From assembly GCA_021827645.1 (NCBI GenBank), contig JAKAVA010000101.1, forward strand, positions 1 through 41,193: a stretch of 41,193 nt of DNA. The letters are read 5' to 3'. Position 1 is the stretch's first letter; each line of letters begins with the position of its first letter. Shown one piece after another: positions 7,895 through 17,573 of this stretch. A model generated the notes under the pieces. That model saw only the letters and a program-made list of their open reading frames with translations. It had not been told where the DNA came from and did no database searches. The DNA is from Planctomycetota bacterium (GTDB taxonomy: Bacteria > Planctomycetota > Phycisphaerae > WQYP01). The position numbers and the translations under genes are program-made.

Positions 7895-8811
7895 TGTCTG
7901 AATCGGCCTCACAGAATGGGCGTCCCGCCGGGACGTCCGCATCGATCCCAATAACGGGCCACAGCATTGGACCGGCCATCGGGGCGCTTTACCAATTGGC
8001 CATGCGACAACACCTTCATGGCCGGCGCTGGATCGCCATGCTCTTGCTGGCTCTGCTGCCGGCGATCATCGCTCTGATCACGCGCGGCACCGATCCGTTT
8101 GCTTCGCCCGCGGCCATGGAATTCGGACTGATCTTCATGCTGATTCCGCAGGGGCTCCTTCCGCTGCTGGCATTGGTATACGCATCCGGCGTGATGCAGG
8201 ATGAACAGGAAGATCAGACGCTCACCTATCTGTTCATTCGGCCCATTCCCAAATGGCTGATCTATCTGGTAAAGCTGGCGGCAGCCGTGACGGCGGCCGA
8301 GATATTGAGCGTAATGTCCATCGCTCTCACCTATGCCGCCATTTTTCATGGTGTGCATGGAACAGATGGGAAGGCCGCTCAGATTTTCGCAAGCTGCCTG
8401 ATTGCATGCGCGATCCACGGATTGGCCGTCCTTGCGTACTGCGGCATATTCGGGTTCATGGGGATGGTAACCCGGCGGGTATTGGTGGTGGGGATACTCT
8501 ACATCGCTCTGTTTGAGGGATTATTTGCCAATATCCCATTTAATCTCCGCATCGTCACCGTGATTTATTACGCCCGACTGCTGATTTACCGCCTGCTGCC
8601 ATTTCGCGGCAGGCTGGGGTCCGGAGTTCATTCCACGGCGGCACGGACGTGGAATCTGGTGATCCGCGGCGATCGGCATCTCAAGGCCTATCCGCATAAT
8701 TGGCTCTGCATCACCATGCTGTTGTCAACATGCATCATCGCGGCCCTGCTGGCAGCATTTATATGCAACAATCGCGAGTTTTACGTCAAAACACCGGTGA
8801 AGACCGATTAA
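7894..8811 (+). CDS. ABC-2 type permease 2
   Basis: This 305-residue integral membrane protein has a polar N-terminus of about 40 residues and six hydrophobic stretches between about 48 and 295. The segment GVMQDEQEDQTLTYLFIRP followed by KWLIYLVK is the conserved cytoplasmic element of ABC-2 permeases, which precedes a transmembrane helix. It is the last gene of the four-gene ABC operon and shares an overlapping stop/start with ATPase 2. It is shorter than permease 1 and lacks its large His-rich loop. Substrate unknown. Confidence 0.85.
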   Translation: MSESASQNGRPAGTSASIPITGHSIGPAIGALYQLAMRQHLHGRRWIAMLLLALLPAIIALITRGTDPFASPAAMEFGLIFMLIPQGLLPLLALVYASGVMQDEQEDQTLTYLFIRPIPKWLIYLVKLAAAVTAAEILSVMSIALTYAAIFHGVHGTDGKAAQIFASCLIACAIHGLAVLAYCGIFGFMGMVTRRVLVVGILYIALFEGLFANIPFNLRIVTVIYYARLLIYRLLPFRGRLGSGVHSTAARTWNLVIRGDRHLKAYPHNWLCITMLLSTCIIAALLAAFICNNREFYVKTPVKTD

Positions 8812-8892
8812 CCCGACTCCCCCGCTCCAGCGGAGCATGGCGCAACGATCTCGGCTTACCTGATATACTTCCGATTAAGGTCGGTATGTGTT

Positions 8893-10347
8893 GTGATTCC
8901 TGCCGACGGACTGGATCGACGAGAAAATTTCAAACCCATGGGTTCAACACCAGCAGATATTAAAAGCGACGAAATTGAAGCAGATAAAATTGACGAAAAG
9001 CGACCCGCGCTACTGATGCGCCTTGCGGGCGCCCCCATCATCCCGATGAGCACGCTCTCAAGCGTGGGTTTCCCGGTGGGCGTCACGTGGGCCAACTGGT
9101 TTGCATTTTTTAATGCCATAAGCTGGTCGGTGGTTCTCGGTGCTCCTCTTTATCTGTTTGCCAAACATCTCGGAGCCGGTGACGAACTGCTGGGGATCAT
9201 CGCCGCCCTGCCCCCCTTATTGGTGGTGCTGCATATTCCCGGAAATTATCTTATCCCGCGGTTGGGGTATCGCCGGATGGTCATCTTCGGATGGGGAGCG
9301 CGAACGGCGGCGGTTGTCCTTATTGCGCTGATCCCCTTGGCCGTTACAGGGCATCGGCTTGCGCTGGCTCTGCTGGTGCTGCTTCTGATTGTCTTCAGTC
9401 TCTGCCGGGGCCTTGCGGGCGGGGCATGGATGCCGTGGCTTTCAACGCTGGTGCCCACGGATATCCGCGGCAAGTTTTTTCTTCGGGATCAGCTTTTCGG
9501 CCAGACGGGCAATGTCCTGACCTTAATTCTCACAGCGGCAATCTTCACGTTTCTCCACGGCCCCACCGCGTTTTCAATTGCATTTGCGATGGCGGCGCTC
9601 GGCGGCATGGTAAGTGTTCTCTGCCTGCTGCCGGTGCCGGATGTCACCGATATTGATCTGCACACCGAGGCGGGATCACCTATTTCACTTGGCAAGATGC
9701 TTTCCGCCGGGACGTTTCGTCGGCTGTGCATTTTCAATGTCGCGTATATGCTCGTCATGGGGTCGCTGACGGTCTTCACCGTGGCGTACCTGCATGATAT
9801 TGTCGGCCTTCCGTCGGCCGAGATCATCGGGCTGACAGCATTTTCAACGCTCGGCGGCGTTGCATCGCTGTTCTGGTGCGGGAAGGTACTCGACAGGTTA
9901 GGCTCGCGTCCGATCCTTGCGGTAAGCCTGCTGGCACTGATCCTGGTTTTTTTCTGCTGGTTTCTGATGGCGGCCGGTGCCATTCCCCCGCAACTGCCGA
10001 TCCTGGGAGGCGTTTATCTGCTTTCCGGTATGGCGGGTATTAATTTTTCCGCGGCCAACAACCGATTACAGAGTCTGAAGGTGCCGAAGTTGGGCCGTAA
10101 TCATCATTTTGCGGTTCTTCTGGTGCTGCTGAATGTGGCCGCCGGTGTTTCCCCGATGTTTTGGGGGCTGGTTCTGGAAACGATTGGTCGATATCAGCAT
10201 CATGCCATCGGGCTGAATTGGAATCGATATTCGTTTTTATTCGGCACGTGTGCTCTCATGCTTGTTCCGGTGCTGATGATGCTTCGCTCACTGGATGATC
10301 ATCGCCCGGAAATCGCGGCGGTTGCGGGAGAAGCAACGGAAAGCTGA
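8893..10347 (+). CDS. Major facilitator superfamily transporter
   Basis: This 484-residue protein has about 12 hydrophobic segments between residues 65 and 465, with a central cytoplasmic region near 255-275. The N-terminal 50 residues are acidic and polar and unlikely to be in the membrane. The family is recognisable from the MFS loop elements (LGYRRMVIFGWGAR between helices 2 and 4, DRLGSRPIL after helix 8). The GTG at 8893 is the longest start; an ATG at 8938 is an equally plausible start because the first 16 residues carry nothing conserved. It lies 81 bases after the ABC operon and could be read from the same transcript. Substrate unknown. Confidence 0.8.
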   Translation: MIPADGLDRRENFKPMGSTPADIKSDEIEADKIDEKRPALLMRLAGAPIIPMSTLSSVGFPVGVTWANWFAFFNAISWSVVLGAPLYLFAKHLGAGDELLGIIAALPPLLVVLHIPGNYLIPRLGYRRMVIFGWGARTAAVVLIALIPLAVTGHRLALALLVLLLIVFSLCRGLAGGAWMPWLSTLVPTDIRGKFFLRDQLFGQTGNVLTLILTAAIFTFLHGPTAFSIAFAMAALGGMVSVLCLLPVPDVTDIDLHTEAGSPISLGKMLSAGTFRRLCIFNVAYMLVMGSLTVFTVAYLHDIVGLPSAEIIGLTAFSTLGGVASLFWCGKVLDRLGSRPILAVSLLALILVFFCWFLMAAGAIPPQLPILGGVYLLSGMAGINFSAANNRLQSLKVPKLGRNHHFAVLLVLLNVAAGVSPMFWGLVLETIGRYQHHAIGLNWNRYSFLFGTCALMLVPVLMMLRSLDDHRPEIAAVAGEATES

Positions 10348-10498
10348 CATCGGAAACGTTGGCATGAGAAGCGGTTACCAGATCGTGTATGCTTCGGCCA
10401 CATGGGCTGCAGGGGTGAATTGCCTTTTCATGCGGCAGGTCTCCGACAATAGGATAAGCATTGTAGCGTAGGCACGCAGGCGCGGTGGTGGCTGAGCA

Positions 10499-12448
10499 CT
10501 ATGCCGAGGCCATTTTCTCTTCCCACGCCTGAGAGCAGAGGGAAAGTTCGGCCTTGAATTTTTCATAGTCGGCGTTGAATTTCGCTAATTTCTTCTGATC
10601 CCGGGCGATCGCCGGATCGGCCATGGCGGCGGCAGTATCCGCAATCGCCTTCTCCAATCGGGCGATTTCTTCCTCCAATTGATGCACGGAGAGCTGACGC
10701 AGATGATGCGGGATTTTTGACTGAGTCCGAACCGGTTCGGCTTTGGCCGCAACCACGGGTCGAGCCTTGGCGGCCGCCTGTTCGGCCTTGCGCTGCTTTT
10801 CGGCGATGGCGTGCATCCGCGCCTGCATGGAGGCGAGATAATCCGAGCAGCTTTCCTCCACCAATCGCCATCCCGGCCCGGCGGTATCCCAGGGTTCAAT
10901 GGCGAGGATCATATCGCAGGTGGAATCCAGAAAGCAGCGATCGTGCGACACAATCAGCAGCGTTCCGTCGTAGGTCTGGAGCGCATCTTCCACCACTTCA
11001 CAGGTCATCAGATCAAGATGATTGGTCGGCTCATCCATTAAAATCACATTGGCCGGATGCAGCAGCATCTTGGCCATGCACACCCGCGCTTTTTCACCCC
11101 CGGAGAGTCCGGAGATCGGTTTATCCACCATGTCGCCGGAGAAGAGAAACATCGCGGCAAGATCGTAAATCTGCTGACGATTCGCCCGGATGCGTGTGGC
11201 CTGAAGTTCCTCGTAGATCGTGTGGGTCAGGTCGAGATCCTGCTGTTCCTGACGGTAATATTGGATGGTCACGCCATGTCCCCAGGTGACCGTCCCGTGC
11301 CGGGGAGCGGTGAGGCCCGCGAGTATATTCAGCAGGGTTGATTTGCCGCACCCGTTGGGCCCTACGATGCCCACACGTCGGCCACGTGGCAATTCAAATT
11401 CAACATTATTAAACAGGGGCACATCGCTGAAACCGTGGGACAGCCCCTTGACTTTTAATACTTCACGACCGCTGGGTTTATCGACTTTAAGATTCAAGAT
11501 GACTTCATCGCCGGGCCCGGTCGGACGGGCGACGGCATCCTCGGTTTTGTAACGCTCAAGCCGGGTTTTGCGACCACGGGCCTGTTTGGATCGCTGACCG
11601 GCCTGAAACCGCCGAATATATTCTTCCTGCTTTTCGATGAATTTTACCTGCTGCTGCCACTGCCGCTCCTGCGTCAAACGGCGCAGTTCCCGTTGCTCGA
11701 CGTAAGCCGAATAATTGCCGTTGTACACGGTCAAATTGCCGCCGGACATATCCCAGATATGGGTCGAGACACGATCGAGAAAATAGCGATCGTGGCTGAC
11801 AATCAGCATCGCCGCTTCGGAAAATTCAAGCAATTTTTCCTCCAGCCAGCCGAGCATATTCATATCCAGATGGTTGGTGGGTTCATCAAGGATGATCAGA
11901 TCGGCCGCCTCCAGAAGCATTCGCGCCAGTTGCACGCGCGATTTTTGTCCGCCGGAAAGCTGCCCCACCGGGGTGCCCATGTCGGCCGACCGGAAGCCGA
12001 GTTCTTCGATAACGGCATCCACCCTGCGATCTATTTCCCAGCCGCCGGCATGTTCGAATAAATGTTGAAGATGATCAAACCGCTTCATCGCCGCGTCATG
12101 TTCCGGTCCCTCGGGATTTGCGGAGAGGCTTTCGGCGACGGTCTGCATCTCGCGTTCAATTTGATGAACATGATCCAGAGCGGCTTTAATCTGCTGAGAG
12201 AGGGTTTGCGCCGGATCGAGGCGTGGCTGCTGCGAAACATAACTCACCACCGCCCCGCGCTGAAGATTGATCTCGCCGGAATCAATCTCGATTTCACCGG
12301 CGATGAGCTTGAGGAGGGTGGTTTTCCCGCAGCCATTGGGGCCGACAACGCCGATGCGCTGGCCGGATTCAACAGCGGCCGAGACATCATGTAAAACGCT
12401 TTGAGCGCCGAAGGCCTTTTTAAGATCACGCACCGTAAGGATAGACAA
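10499..12448 (-). CDS. ABC-F family ATPase (Uup/EttA-like translation factor)
   Basis: This soluble 649-residue protein has two ABC domains in tandem and no membrane part. Walker A motifs are GPNGCGKT at 36-43 and GPNGCGKS at 363-370. Signatures are LSGGQKSR and LSGGEKAR, with Walker B ILDEPTNHLD and LMDEPTNHLD, each followed by VSHDR. The roughly 90-residue charged linker between them (EKQEEYIRRFQAGQRSKQA...) is the P-site tRNA-interacting element of ABC-F proteins. A C-terminal coiled coil (about 555-645, Lys/Glu/Ala rich) resembles the Uup DNA/ribosome-binding tail. ABC-F proteins act on ribosomes with altered peptidyl-tRNA states or protect against antibiotics. The TTG start has a GGGAG 8 bases upstream. 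It is transcribed away from tRNA-Ser. Confidence 0.9.
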   Translation of the reverse strand: MSILTVRDLKKAFGAQSVLHDVSAAVESGQRIGVVGPNGCGKTTLLKLIAGEIEIDSGEINLQRGAVVSYVSQQPRLDPAQTLSQQIKAALDHVHQIEREMQTVAESLSANPEGPEHDAAMKRFDHLQHLFEHAGGWEIDRRVDAVIEELGFRSADMGTPVGQLSGGQKSRVQLARMLLEAADLIILDEPTNHLDMNMLGWLEEKLLEFSEAAMLIVSHDRYFLDRVSTHIWDMSGGNLTVYNGNYSAYVEQRELRRLTQERQWQQQVKFIEKQEEYIRRFQAGQRSKQARGRKTRLERYKTEDAVARPTGPGDEVILNLKVDKPSGREVLKVKGLSHGFSDVPLFNNVEFELPRGRRVGIVGPNGCGKSTLLNILAGLTAPRHGTVTWGHGVTIQYYRQEQQDLDLTHTIYEELQATRIRANRQQIYDLAAMFLFSGDMVDKPISGLSGGEKARVCMAKMLLHPANVILMDEPTNHLDLMTCEVVEDALQTYDGTLLIVSHDRCFLDSTCDMILAIEPWDTAGPGWRLVEESCSDYLASMQARMHAIAEKQRKAEQAAAKARPVVAAKAEPVRTQSKIPHHLRQLSVHQLEEEIARLEKAIADTAAAMADPAIARDQKKLAKFNADYEKFKAELSLCSQAWEEKMASA

Positions 12449-12580
12449 AAACGTTACTCCCGGACAAACCAGCGGTCAGAGCCGCGCTGCGCGACTGCCA
12501 AACCCGCAAGGTTATCGCAGGAGACGGTATTCGTCACGCCCTGTTCGCCCCTTGAAAATCGGTTAAAATGGGGATGTGAC

Positions 12581-12667
12581 GGAGGCGTGGCAGAGCGGTT
12601 GAATGCGCCGGTTTTGAAAACCGGTGACGGGGTAACTCGTCCGGGGGTTCGAATCCCTCCGCCTCCG
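12581..12667 (+). tRNA. tRNA-Ser (anticodon UGA)
   Basis: The 87-base sequence folds as a class II tRNA. The acceptor is GGAGGCG paired with CGCCTCC, the anticodon stem is CCGGT/ACCGG-like around TTTGAAA with anticodon TGA, there is a long variable arm, and the T-arm is around TTCGAAT. The discriminator base is G, as expected for Ser. CCA is not encoded. The Nudix gene starts 36 bases downstream on the same strand, so the two may be cotranscribed and the mRNA released by tRNA processing. Confidence 0.95.
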
Positions 12668-12703
12668 CTCCCGGCCGGCGCGTCCGCTCCGGGCGGAGAC
12701 ATT

Positions 12704-13216
12704 GTGTCAGCACTTCCTTATCGCATCGCAACATTAATCTACATTTTTGACGGGCATGGAAAAACATTTCTGCTGGAGCGCCGTCGGGCACCGAACCTCG
12801 GATTACTTTCCCCTATCGGTGGAAAACTGGAACAGGAAAACGGAGAATCCCCCTACCAGTGCGCCGCACGTGAGTTGGCGGAGGAAGCAGGGATTCATGT
12901 ACCCGTCACCGCACTGCGACTCATGGGTATTATTGCGGAGCGCGGATTTGAAGGTACCGGCCACTGGCTCATGTTCTGCTTTGAGCTGGTGACTCCGATA
13001 TTACCGGCCGAGCGCGAAATGCCCGAGGGGGCCATGCGGTGGATTGAACTCGCCGCGCTTGACTCGCTGAACATCCCCAAAACCGATCGCGACGTGATCT
13101 GGCCGCTGGTCAAATCCCACAGCCATCGCCTTGGCAACACGACCGGCGAAGTTTTCAGTGCGTTTATTGATTGCACGGGGCGCGACGATTTGATGGTAAA
13201 TATTGAACGCGCCTGA
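12704..13216 (+). CDS. Nudix hydrolase
   Basis: This 170-residue protein has a clear Nudix box: GGKLEQENGESPYQCAA then RELAEEAGI, giving the metal-binding REUxEExGU at about residues 60-68. The box has two extra residues between the Gly pair and the first Glu compared with the strict GX5E spacing. The start is a GTG with GGAG 5 bases upstream; the open frame extends back through the tRNA-Ser gene, but that part cannot be coding. Nudix enzymes cleave nucleoside diphosphates linked to another group, such as oxidised dNTPs, ADP-ribose or NADH. The C-terminus gives no clue to the substrate. It is not obviously in an operon with the 1343-residue gene 171 bases downstream. Confidence 0.85.
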   Translation: MSALPYRIATLIYIFDGHGKTFLLERRRAPNLGLLSPIGGKLEQENGESPYQCAARELAEEAGIHVPVTALRLMGIIAERGFEGTGHWLMFCFELVTPILPAEREMPEGAMRWIELAALDSLNIPKTDRDVIWPLVKSHSHRLGNTTGEVFSAFIDCTGRDDLMVNIERA

Positions 13217-13387
13217 ACTCTGACCATTGCTTCCTACCTGGGACGGTGGCGGTGGGACGTTTCACGCAAACCGCTATACGGCCGCCGACGCTTCATAGGC
13301 AATATGATCTGTGCAGGAACGTTACGGCTATGATGCCAACGCCCTTTGCTGTGGCGAACAAATTGACCGTCGTGGAGAATATGCAGG

Positions 13388-16300
13388 ATGGTGGATACGC
13401 AGCCCATGCAGCCCCCGGATGCGGTTTCAGCAGTCGCCGATGGTGCCGCGGCGGCTAAAACGCTGGACCGGGCGGAAATCAAGGCTCAAATCCGCCGGGG
13501 ACGGACGCGCTTTCTGGCGATGGCCCTGGCTTACGCCATGGGCAATTTTAACGATAATTTCATGAAGCAATCGGTGAGTCTGCTGGCGGTCTCTCACCAT
13601 CTGGCATGGTTGCAGGGATGGATATCCGTGTTTTTCACACTTCCATTTCTGCTCTTTGCCGCTCCGGCCGGGTGGATGGCCGACCGATTCAGTCGCCGGA
13701 CGGTGGTGATCGGGGCGAAACTGCTGGAACTGATATTTCTTTCACTCGGCGCCTGGGCGATATTAAGCCTCAACTGGCCGGTGATTATTACGGTTATTTT
13801 TCTCATGGCGTTTCAGGCCAATATTTTCGGTCCGGCCCTGATGGGCAGTATTCCCGACGTGTACCCCGAATGTTTCGTCGTGGAAGCCAACTCACGCCTG
13901 AAATCGGTCATCACGGCGGCGATTCTGGTCGGTATTATTGTGGCGGGAGTGGCACTGAATAACAGCCAAATCATCCACCTGCCTGCGTGGTCAGCGTCGA
14001 TGGTGCCGGGTGGTCCCGTGTCTCTCGGTCGACTGATGGCGGCCGCCATACTGGTATCGGTCGCGGGGCTTGGGTTTCTGGTAAGTCTCGGGGTACCGGG
14101 GCGTCCCGCCGCCAATCCCCACGCCCCATTTCCATGGGCCGGCCCAGTTGATTCCGTGCGTGAGTTGCATCGGCTCTGGCCGGATCGGCTGCTGCGATGG
14201 GCCATTATTGCGGATTCCTATTTCTGGCTGGTGGCCGTCCTGCAGGTATTAATAATCAATCAGATGGGGATCGCCGAATTTCACGCCAGCAAGCTGCAGA
14301 CCAGTTATCTCGCACTTGCCGAACTCATCGGCGTGGTCGTCGGGTCGCTGGTGGCGGGTCGGATCACCCGCAATGACACGGGGCTTTGGGCGGCGGCACC
14401 GGCAGCGGCGGCTCTTGCCCTGTTCCTCATCGCGATTGGTGCGGCCCCGCTGCTTCCTTCGGGAGCGCGATTAACTTACTGTATTGTCATACTGGCGGGA
14501 GCCGGCATCGCCGGCGGCATCATGATGGTGCCGCTGGAGAGCTTTTTTCAGACACGGCCGGCCGCCGAACATCGCGGACGCGTGATCGCAGCGGCGTGGT
14601 TTCTCGGGTACGTGGGGATTTTGCTCGGAAGCCTCTTGTACACCCCGCTGAGCTATTTTCAGCCGACAAGCATATTCATGGTGGCGGGGTGTGGCACCAT
14701 TCCGATCGCACTCTGGCTGGCGGTGGTATTTGTCCGTAACCGTCCGGGAATACCCTCCTGGCCGGCCCGTATTCTCTGCGGCGTGGCCCGCTGCATTCTG
14801 CCACTGCGCTACCGCATCAAGTTCAATGGCATCGAGAAAATAGCGTCGCGCGGCAAGACCGGCATTCTCTTTCTGCCGAATCATCCCGCACTGATCGATC
14901 CGGTCATTGTTACAGCCCATCTGCATGCCCGCTTTGCCGTCCGACCCCTGGCACTGGAAACACAGATTAATAAACCTGCTATCCGGCAGATTGCCGAGAT
15001 GCTGGGCGTGCTGCCCATTGCGGATGTGGGCCGGACCGAAGAGGGTGCGGCGGATCGGGCGCAGCAATCGATCCAAACGTGCATCGCGGCCCTGAAACGG
15101 GGCGAAAATGTGCTGCTGTATCCTGCCGGTCGTCTTATCCGTTCGCGGGAGGACCGACTCGGATCTGTCAGCGGCGCCCACCAGATTGTTACTGCGCTCC
15201 CCGATGTCCGTGTGGTACTGGTGCGGACAACCGGCCTTTGGGGAAGCTCTTTCGGCTGGGCCGGAGGCAAGCCGCCACAATTGGAAACGGGGCTGATGGA
15301 ACACATTCCCGCGGTGCTGGCGAGCGGAATCTTCTTTGCCCCGCGGCGTGACGTCACCCTCACATTTCATGAACCTGCCGATCTGCCCCGATCCGCCGAC
15401 CGCCGAGCGTTTAATGAATTTCTGGACCGGTATTATCTCGCCGAGGCTCCCCCAGCGCGATACGTCCCTTACAGCCGATGGGAGTCGGGCGGGCCACGAG
15501 AACTGCCTGAGCCGGAATTCAAAGCAGCGGCCGCCGGTGTTTCGCAGATCCCTCCGGCAACGCGTGAGATTATCATCAAGTACCTGCGGGATGAAACCGG
15601 CATGGAGCGAATCGATCCGCAGCAGCAATTGTCGGCTGATCTGGGGATGGATTCTCTGGCGGTCACCGATCTGATCTTCTTCCTTGAAACGGAATTTGCC
15701 GTCAGCGTGCCGAGTGTCGAGGCGCTGCAGACGGTCGAGGATGTCATGCAGGCCGCCTGCGGACGGCTCTCCGCCGAGGCATTTGACGTGCGTGTGCCCC
15801 CACCGCCCGCGGATTGGCATTCAGCCGGAAAGCCGAGAGCGGCGCTGCCGGTTGGCGACACGATTCAGGAGGTTTTCCTGAACCGGGCATTGAGCGAGCC
15901 CCGCCGGAGCGCAGCGGCCGATCTGCAGCGCGGCGTCAAAACGTACCGCGACCTGATCACGGCCGTCATCGCCATGCGAAAACCTCTGGCGTCACTTGAT
16001 GGGCAATATATCGGAATTTTATTGCCTGCATCAACCACGGTGGACGTGGTGTTTCTGGCATGCCTGTTCGCGGGCAAAATCCCGGTGATGATCAACTGGA
16101 CGGCCGGGCAGCGCAACATCCGCCATGCGATGGATCTGCTGGGCGTCAAAAAGATTCTCACGTCGGAGATGCTGCTGAAAAAACTCCAAAGCGGCGGCGT
16201 TGACCTTTCCGATCTCGACGGTGCATGGGTGCCGCTGGAAACCTTCGCCGCAGCCATCGGCAAGGGTGCAAAGCTATTGGCTGCCGTGGCCGCCCGAGTT

Positions 16301-17419
16301 GCGCCCCGCCGAACGCTGCTGGCCGGCCTCATGCGATCCGGTACGCCCGGCGGCGACACCCCGGCCGTTGTATTATTCACCAGCGGATCGGAATCGCTCC
16401 CCAAAGCGGTTCCTCTGACGCATACCAATCTGCTGACCAACATTCGCGATACACTGGAAAGCTTCAAGGTGTATGAACATGACTGCTTTCTGGGGATGCT
16501 GCCGCCGTTTCATTCGTTCGGGCTTACCGGTGCCATGCTTCTTCCCCTGCTCGCAGGAGCTACCGTCATTCATTATCCCAATCCCAATGACGTCACCACG
16601 CTGGCAAAGCTTACGGCCCGCTGGCGAGTATCCATCCTTCTGGGCACGCCGACATTCATATCCAATATTCTCCGGGCGGCCGGAGATGAGGATTTGTCGG
16701 GCGTGCGGCTGTGTGTCACGGGTGCTGAGAAGTGCCCCACTGCCGTCTACGACCTGCTGCGGTCGCGGTGCAACAAAGCCAGCATTCTGGAGGGTTACGG
16801 TATTACGGAATGCTCGCCGATTGTATCGGTTGTGCGGGAGGAACATCCCAAACCCGGTTCCATCGGCAGGCCGCTTCCGTCCGTTGAATTTGCGATCATC
16901 CATCCCGAAGCCGACGAACCCTGTGCGGTGAATCAGGCGGGCATGCTGTTGGTGCGGGGGCCGAGTATTTTTTCTGGTTATCTGAATTACACGGGACCAT
17001 CCCCATTTGTTCCGTGGCAGGGCAAGCAGTGGTATCGAACGGGCGACTTGGTGAGCATCGACAAGGATGGAGATCTGACGTTCCGAGGGCGATTGAAGCG
17101 GTTCGTGAAGATCGGCGGTGAAATGGTACCGCTGCCGGCGATTGAGGAAGCGCTTCAGGCTCGATTCCCCGGCCATCAGGACGGCCCGAGCATCGCGGTT
17201 ATTTCGACGCCGGATGACGATCAACCAGAACTGGTGCTGTTCACGACCGTGGCAATCGACCGCGCGGCGGCGAACGAAGCGATCCGGGCGGCGGGCCTTT
17301 CCGGGCTGCACAACATTCGGGCGGTGCGGCACGTGGATGCCCTGCCGATACTTGGCACCGGTAAAACCGACTATCGTGCGCTGGCGGAAATACTCAAATC
17401 GGGCGCCAGTGCGAAATAG
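13388..17419 (+). CDS. aas: LplT-PlsC-ACP-acyl ligase fusion (Aas-type lysophospholipid acylation)
   Basis: This 1343-residue protein appears to combine four activities. Residues about 38-455 form a 12-helix MFS unit resembling LplT, the lysophospholipid flippase. Residues about 470-680 are a PlsC-type acyltransferase with the catalytic NHPALID (His499, Asp504). Residues about 720-790 are an acyl carrier domain with GMDSL, the phosphopantetheine Ser at 756. Residues about 810-1343 are an AMP-forming acyl ligase with TSGSESLPK (998-1006), YGITECSP, YRTGDL and a C-terminal GTGKTDYR. E. coli keeps LplT and Aas (PlsC plus ligase, using free ACP) as adjacent genes. Here transporter and enzyme are fused and a carrier domain is built in. 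The likely role is to flip lyso-phosphatidylethanolamine inward and reacylate it. A GGAG lies 10 bases before the ATG. Confidence 0.88.
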   Translation: MVDTQPMQPPDAVSAVADGAAAAKTLDRAEIKAQIRRGRTRFLAMALAYAMGNFNDNFMKQSVSLLAVSHHLAWLQGWISVFFTLPFLLFAAPAGWMADRFSRRTVVIGAKLLELIFLSLGAWAILSLNWPVIITVIFLMAFQANIFGPALMGSIPDVYPECFVVEANSRLKSVITAAILVGIIVAGVALNNSQIIHLPAWSASMVPGGPVSLGRLMAAAILVSVAGLGFLVSLGVPGRPAANPHAPFPWAGPVDSVRELHRLWPDRLLRWAIIADSYFWLVAVLQVLIINQMGIAEFHASKLQTSYLALAELIGVVVGSLVAGRITRNDTGLWAAAPAAAALALFLIAIGAAPLLPSGARLTYCIVILAGAGIAGGIMMVPLESFFQTRPAAEHRGRVIAAAWFLGYVGILLGSLLYTPLSYFQPTSIFMVAGCGTIPIALWLAVVFVRNRPGIPSWPARILCGVARCILPLRYRIKFNGIEKIASRGKTGILFLPNHPALIDPVIVTAHLHARFAVRPLALETQINKPAIRQIAEMLGVLPIADVGRTEEGAADRAQQSIQTCIAALKRGENVLLYPAGRLIRSREDRLGSVSGAHQIVTALPDVRVVLVRTTGLWGSSFGWAGGKPPQLETGLMEHIPAVLASGIFFAPRRDVTLTFHEPADLPRSADRRAFNEFLDRYYLAEAPPARYVPYSRWESGGPRELPEPEFKAAAAGVSQIPPATREIIIKYLRDETGMERIDPQQQLSADLGMDSLAVTDLIFFLETEFAVSVPSVEALQTVEDVMQAACGRLSAEAFDVRVPPPPADWHSAGKPRAALPVGDTIQEVFLNRALSEPRRSAAADLQRGVKTYRDLITAVIAMRKPLASLDGQYIGILLPASTTVDVVFLACLFAGKIPVMINWTAGQRNIRHAMDLLGVKKILTSEMLLKKLQSGGVDLSDLDGAWVPLETFAAAIGKGAKLLAAVAARVAPRRTLLAGLMRSGTPGGDTPAVVLFTSGSESLPKAVPLTHTNLLTNIRDTLESFKVYEHDCFLGMLPPFHSFGLTGAMLLPLLAGATVIHYPNPNDVTTLAKLTARWRVSILLGTPTFISNILRAAGDEDLSGVRLCVTGAEKCPTAVYDLLRSRCNKASILEGYGITECSPIVSVVREEHPKPGSIGRPLPSVEFAIIHPEADEPCAVNQAGMLLVRGPSIFSGYLNYTGPSPFVPWQGKQWYRTGDLVSIDKDGDLTFRGRLKRFVKIGGEMVPLPAIEEALQARFPGHQDGPSIAVISTPDDDQPELVLFTTVAIDRAAANEAIRAAGLSGLHNIRAVRHVDALPILGTGKTDYRALAEILKSGASAK

Positions 17420-17545
17420 ACCCTTGGAATGGGAAGGCTCACCCCCCTAAAAAACAGCCGGGGTCGGGAGGGCATATCCGCCGCTGACGATTGAAACATA
17501 GCCAGCCGCCCCGACCGACCGTCGTGTCCGCCGAAAGTTTTTCGG

Positions 17546-17573
17546 TAGTCAAAAGGGCTCGGCGGTGTATAAT
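17546..17573 (+). promoter_or_regulatory. Candidate promoter of the plus-strand ATP-grasp/TGase cluster
   Basis: A perfect TATAAT lies at 17568-17573, with TAGTCA (4 of 6 to consensus) 16 bases upstream. It lies 100 bases before the ATG at 17674. It is the cleanest -10 element I saw in the window. Its position is right to drive 17674-24615 as one transcript. Confidence 0.45.

Noticed and set aside
12401-12703. N-terminal extension of the Nudix protein reading through tRNA-Ser
   Set aside because: The open frame crosses the complete tRNA gene, and a GTG with a good SD lies after it.
13217-13387. Possible RHS/YD fragment (ERYGYDANA) between the Nudix and Aas genes
   Set aside because: Only about nine residues match, stops interrupt the frame, and there is no neighbouring RHS sequence. 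Chance is likely.
13813-15820. Long open frames on the minus strand inside the Aas fusion gene
   Set aside because: They are antisense to a gene with clear domains, have no SD and show no recognisable motifs. They arise from the high GC content.
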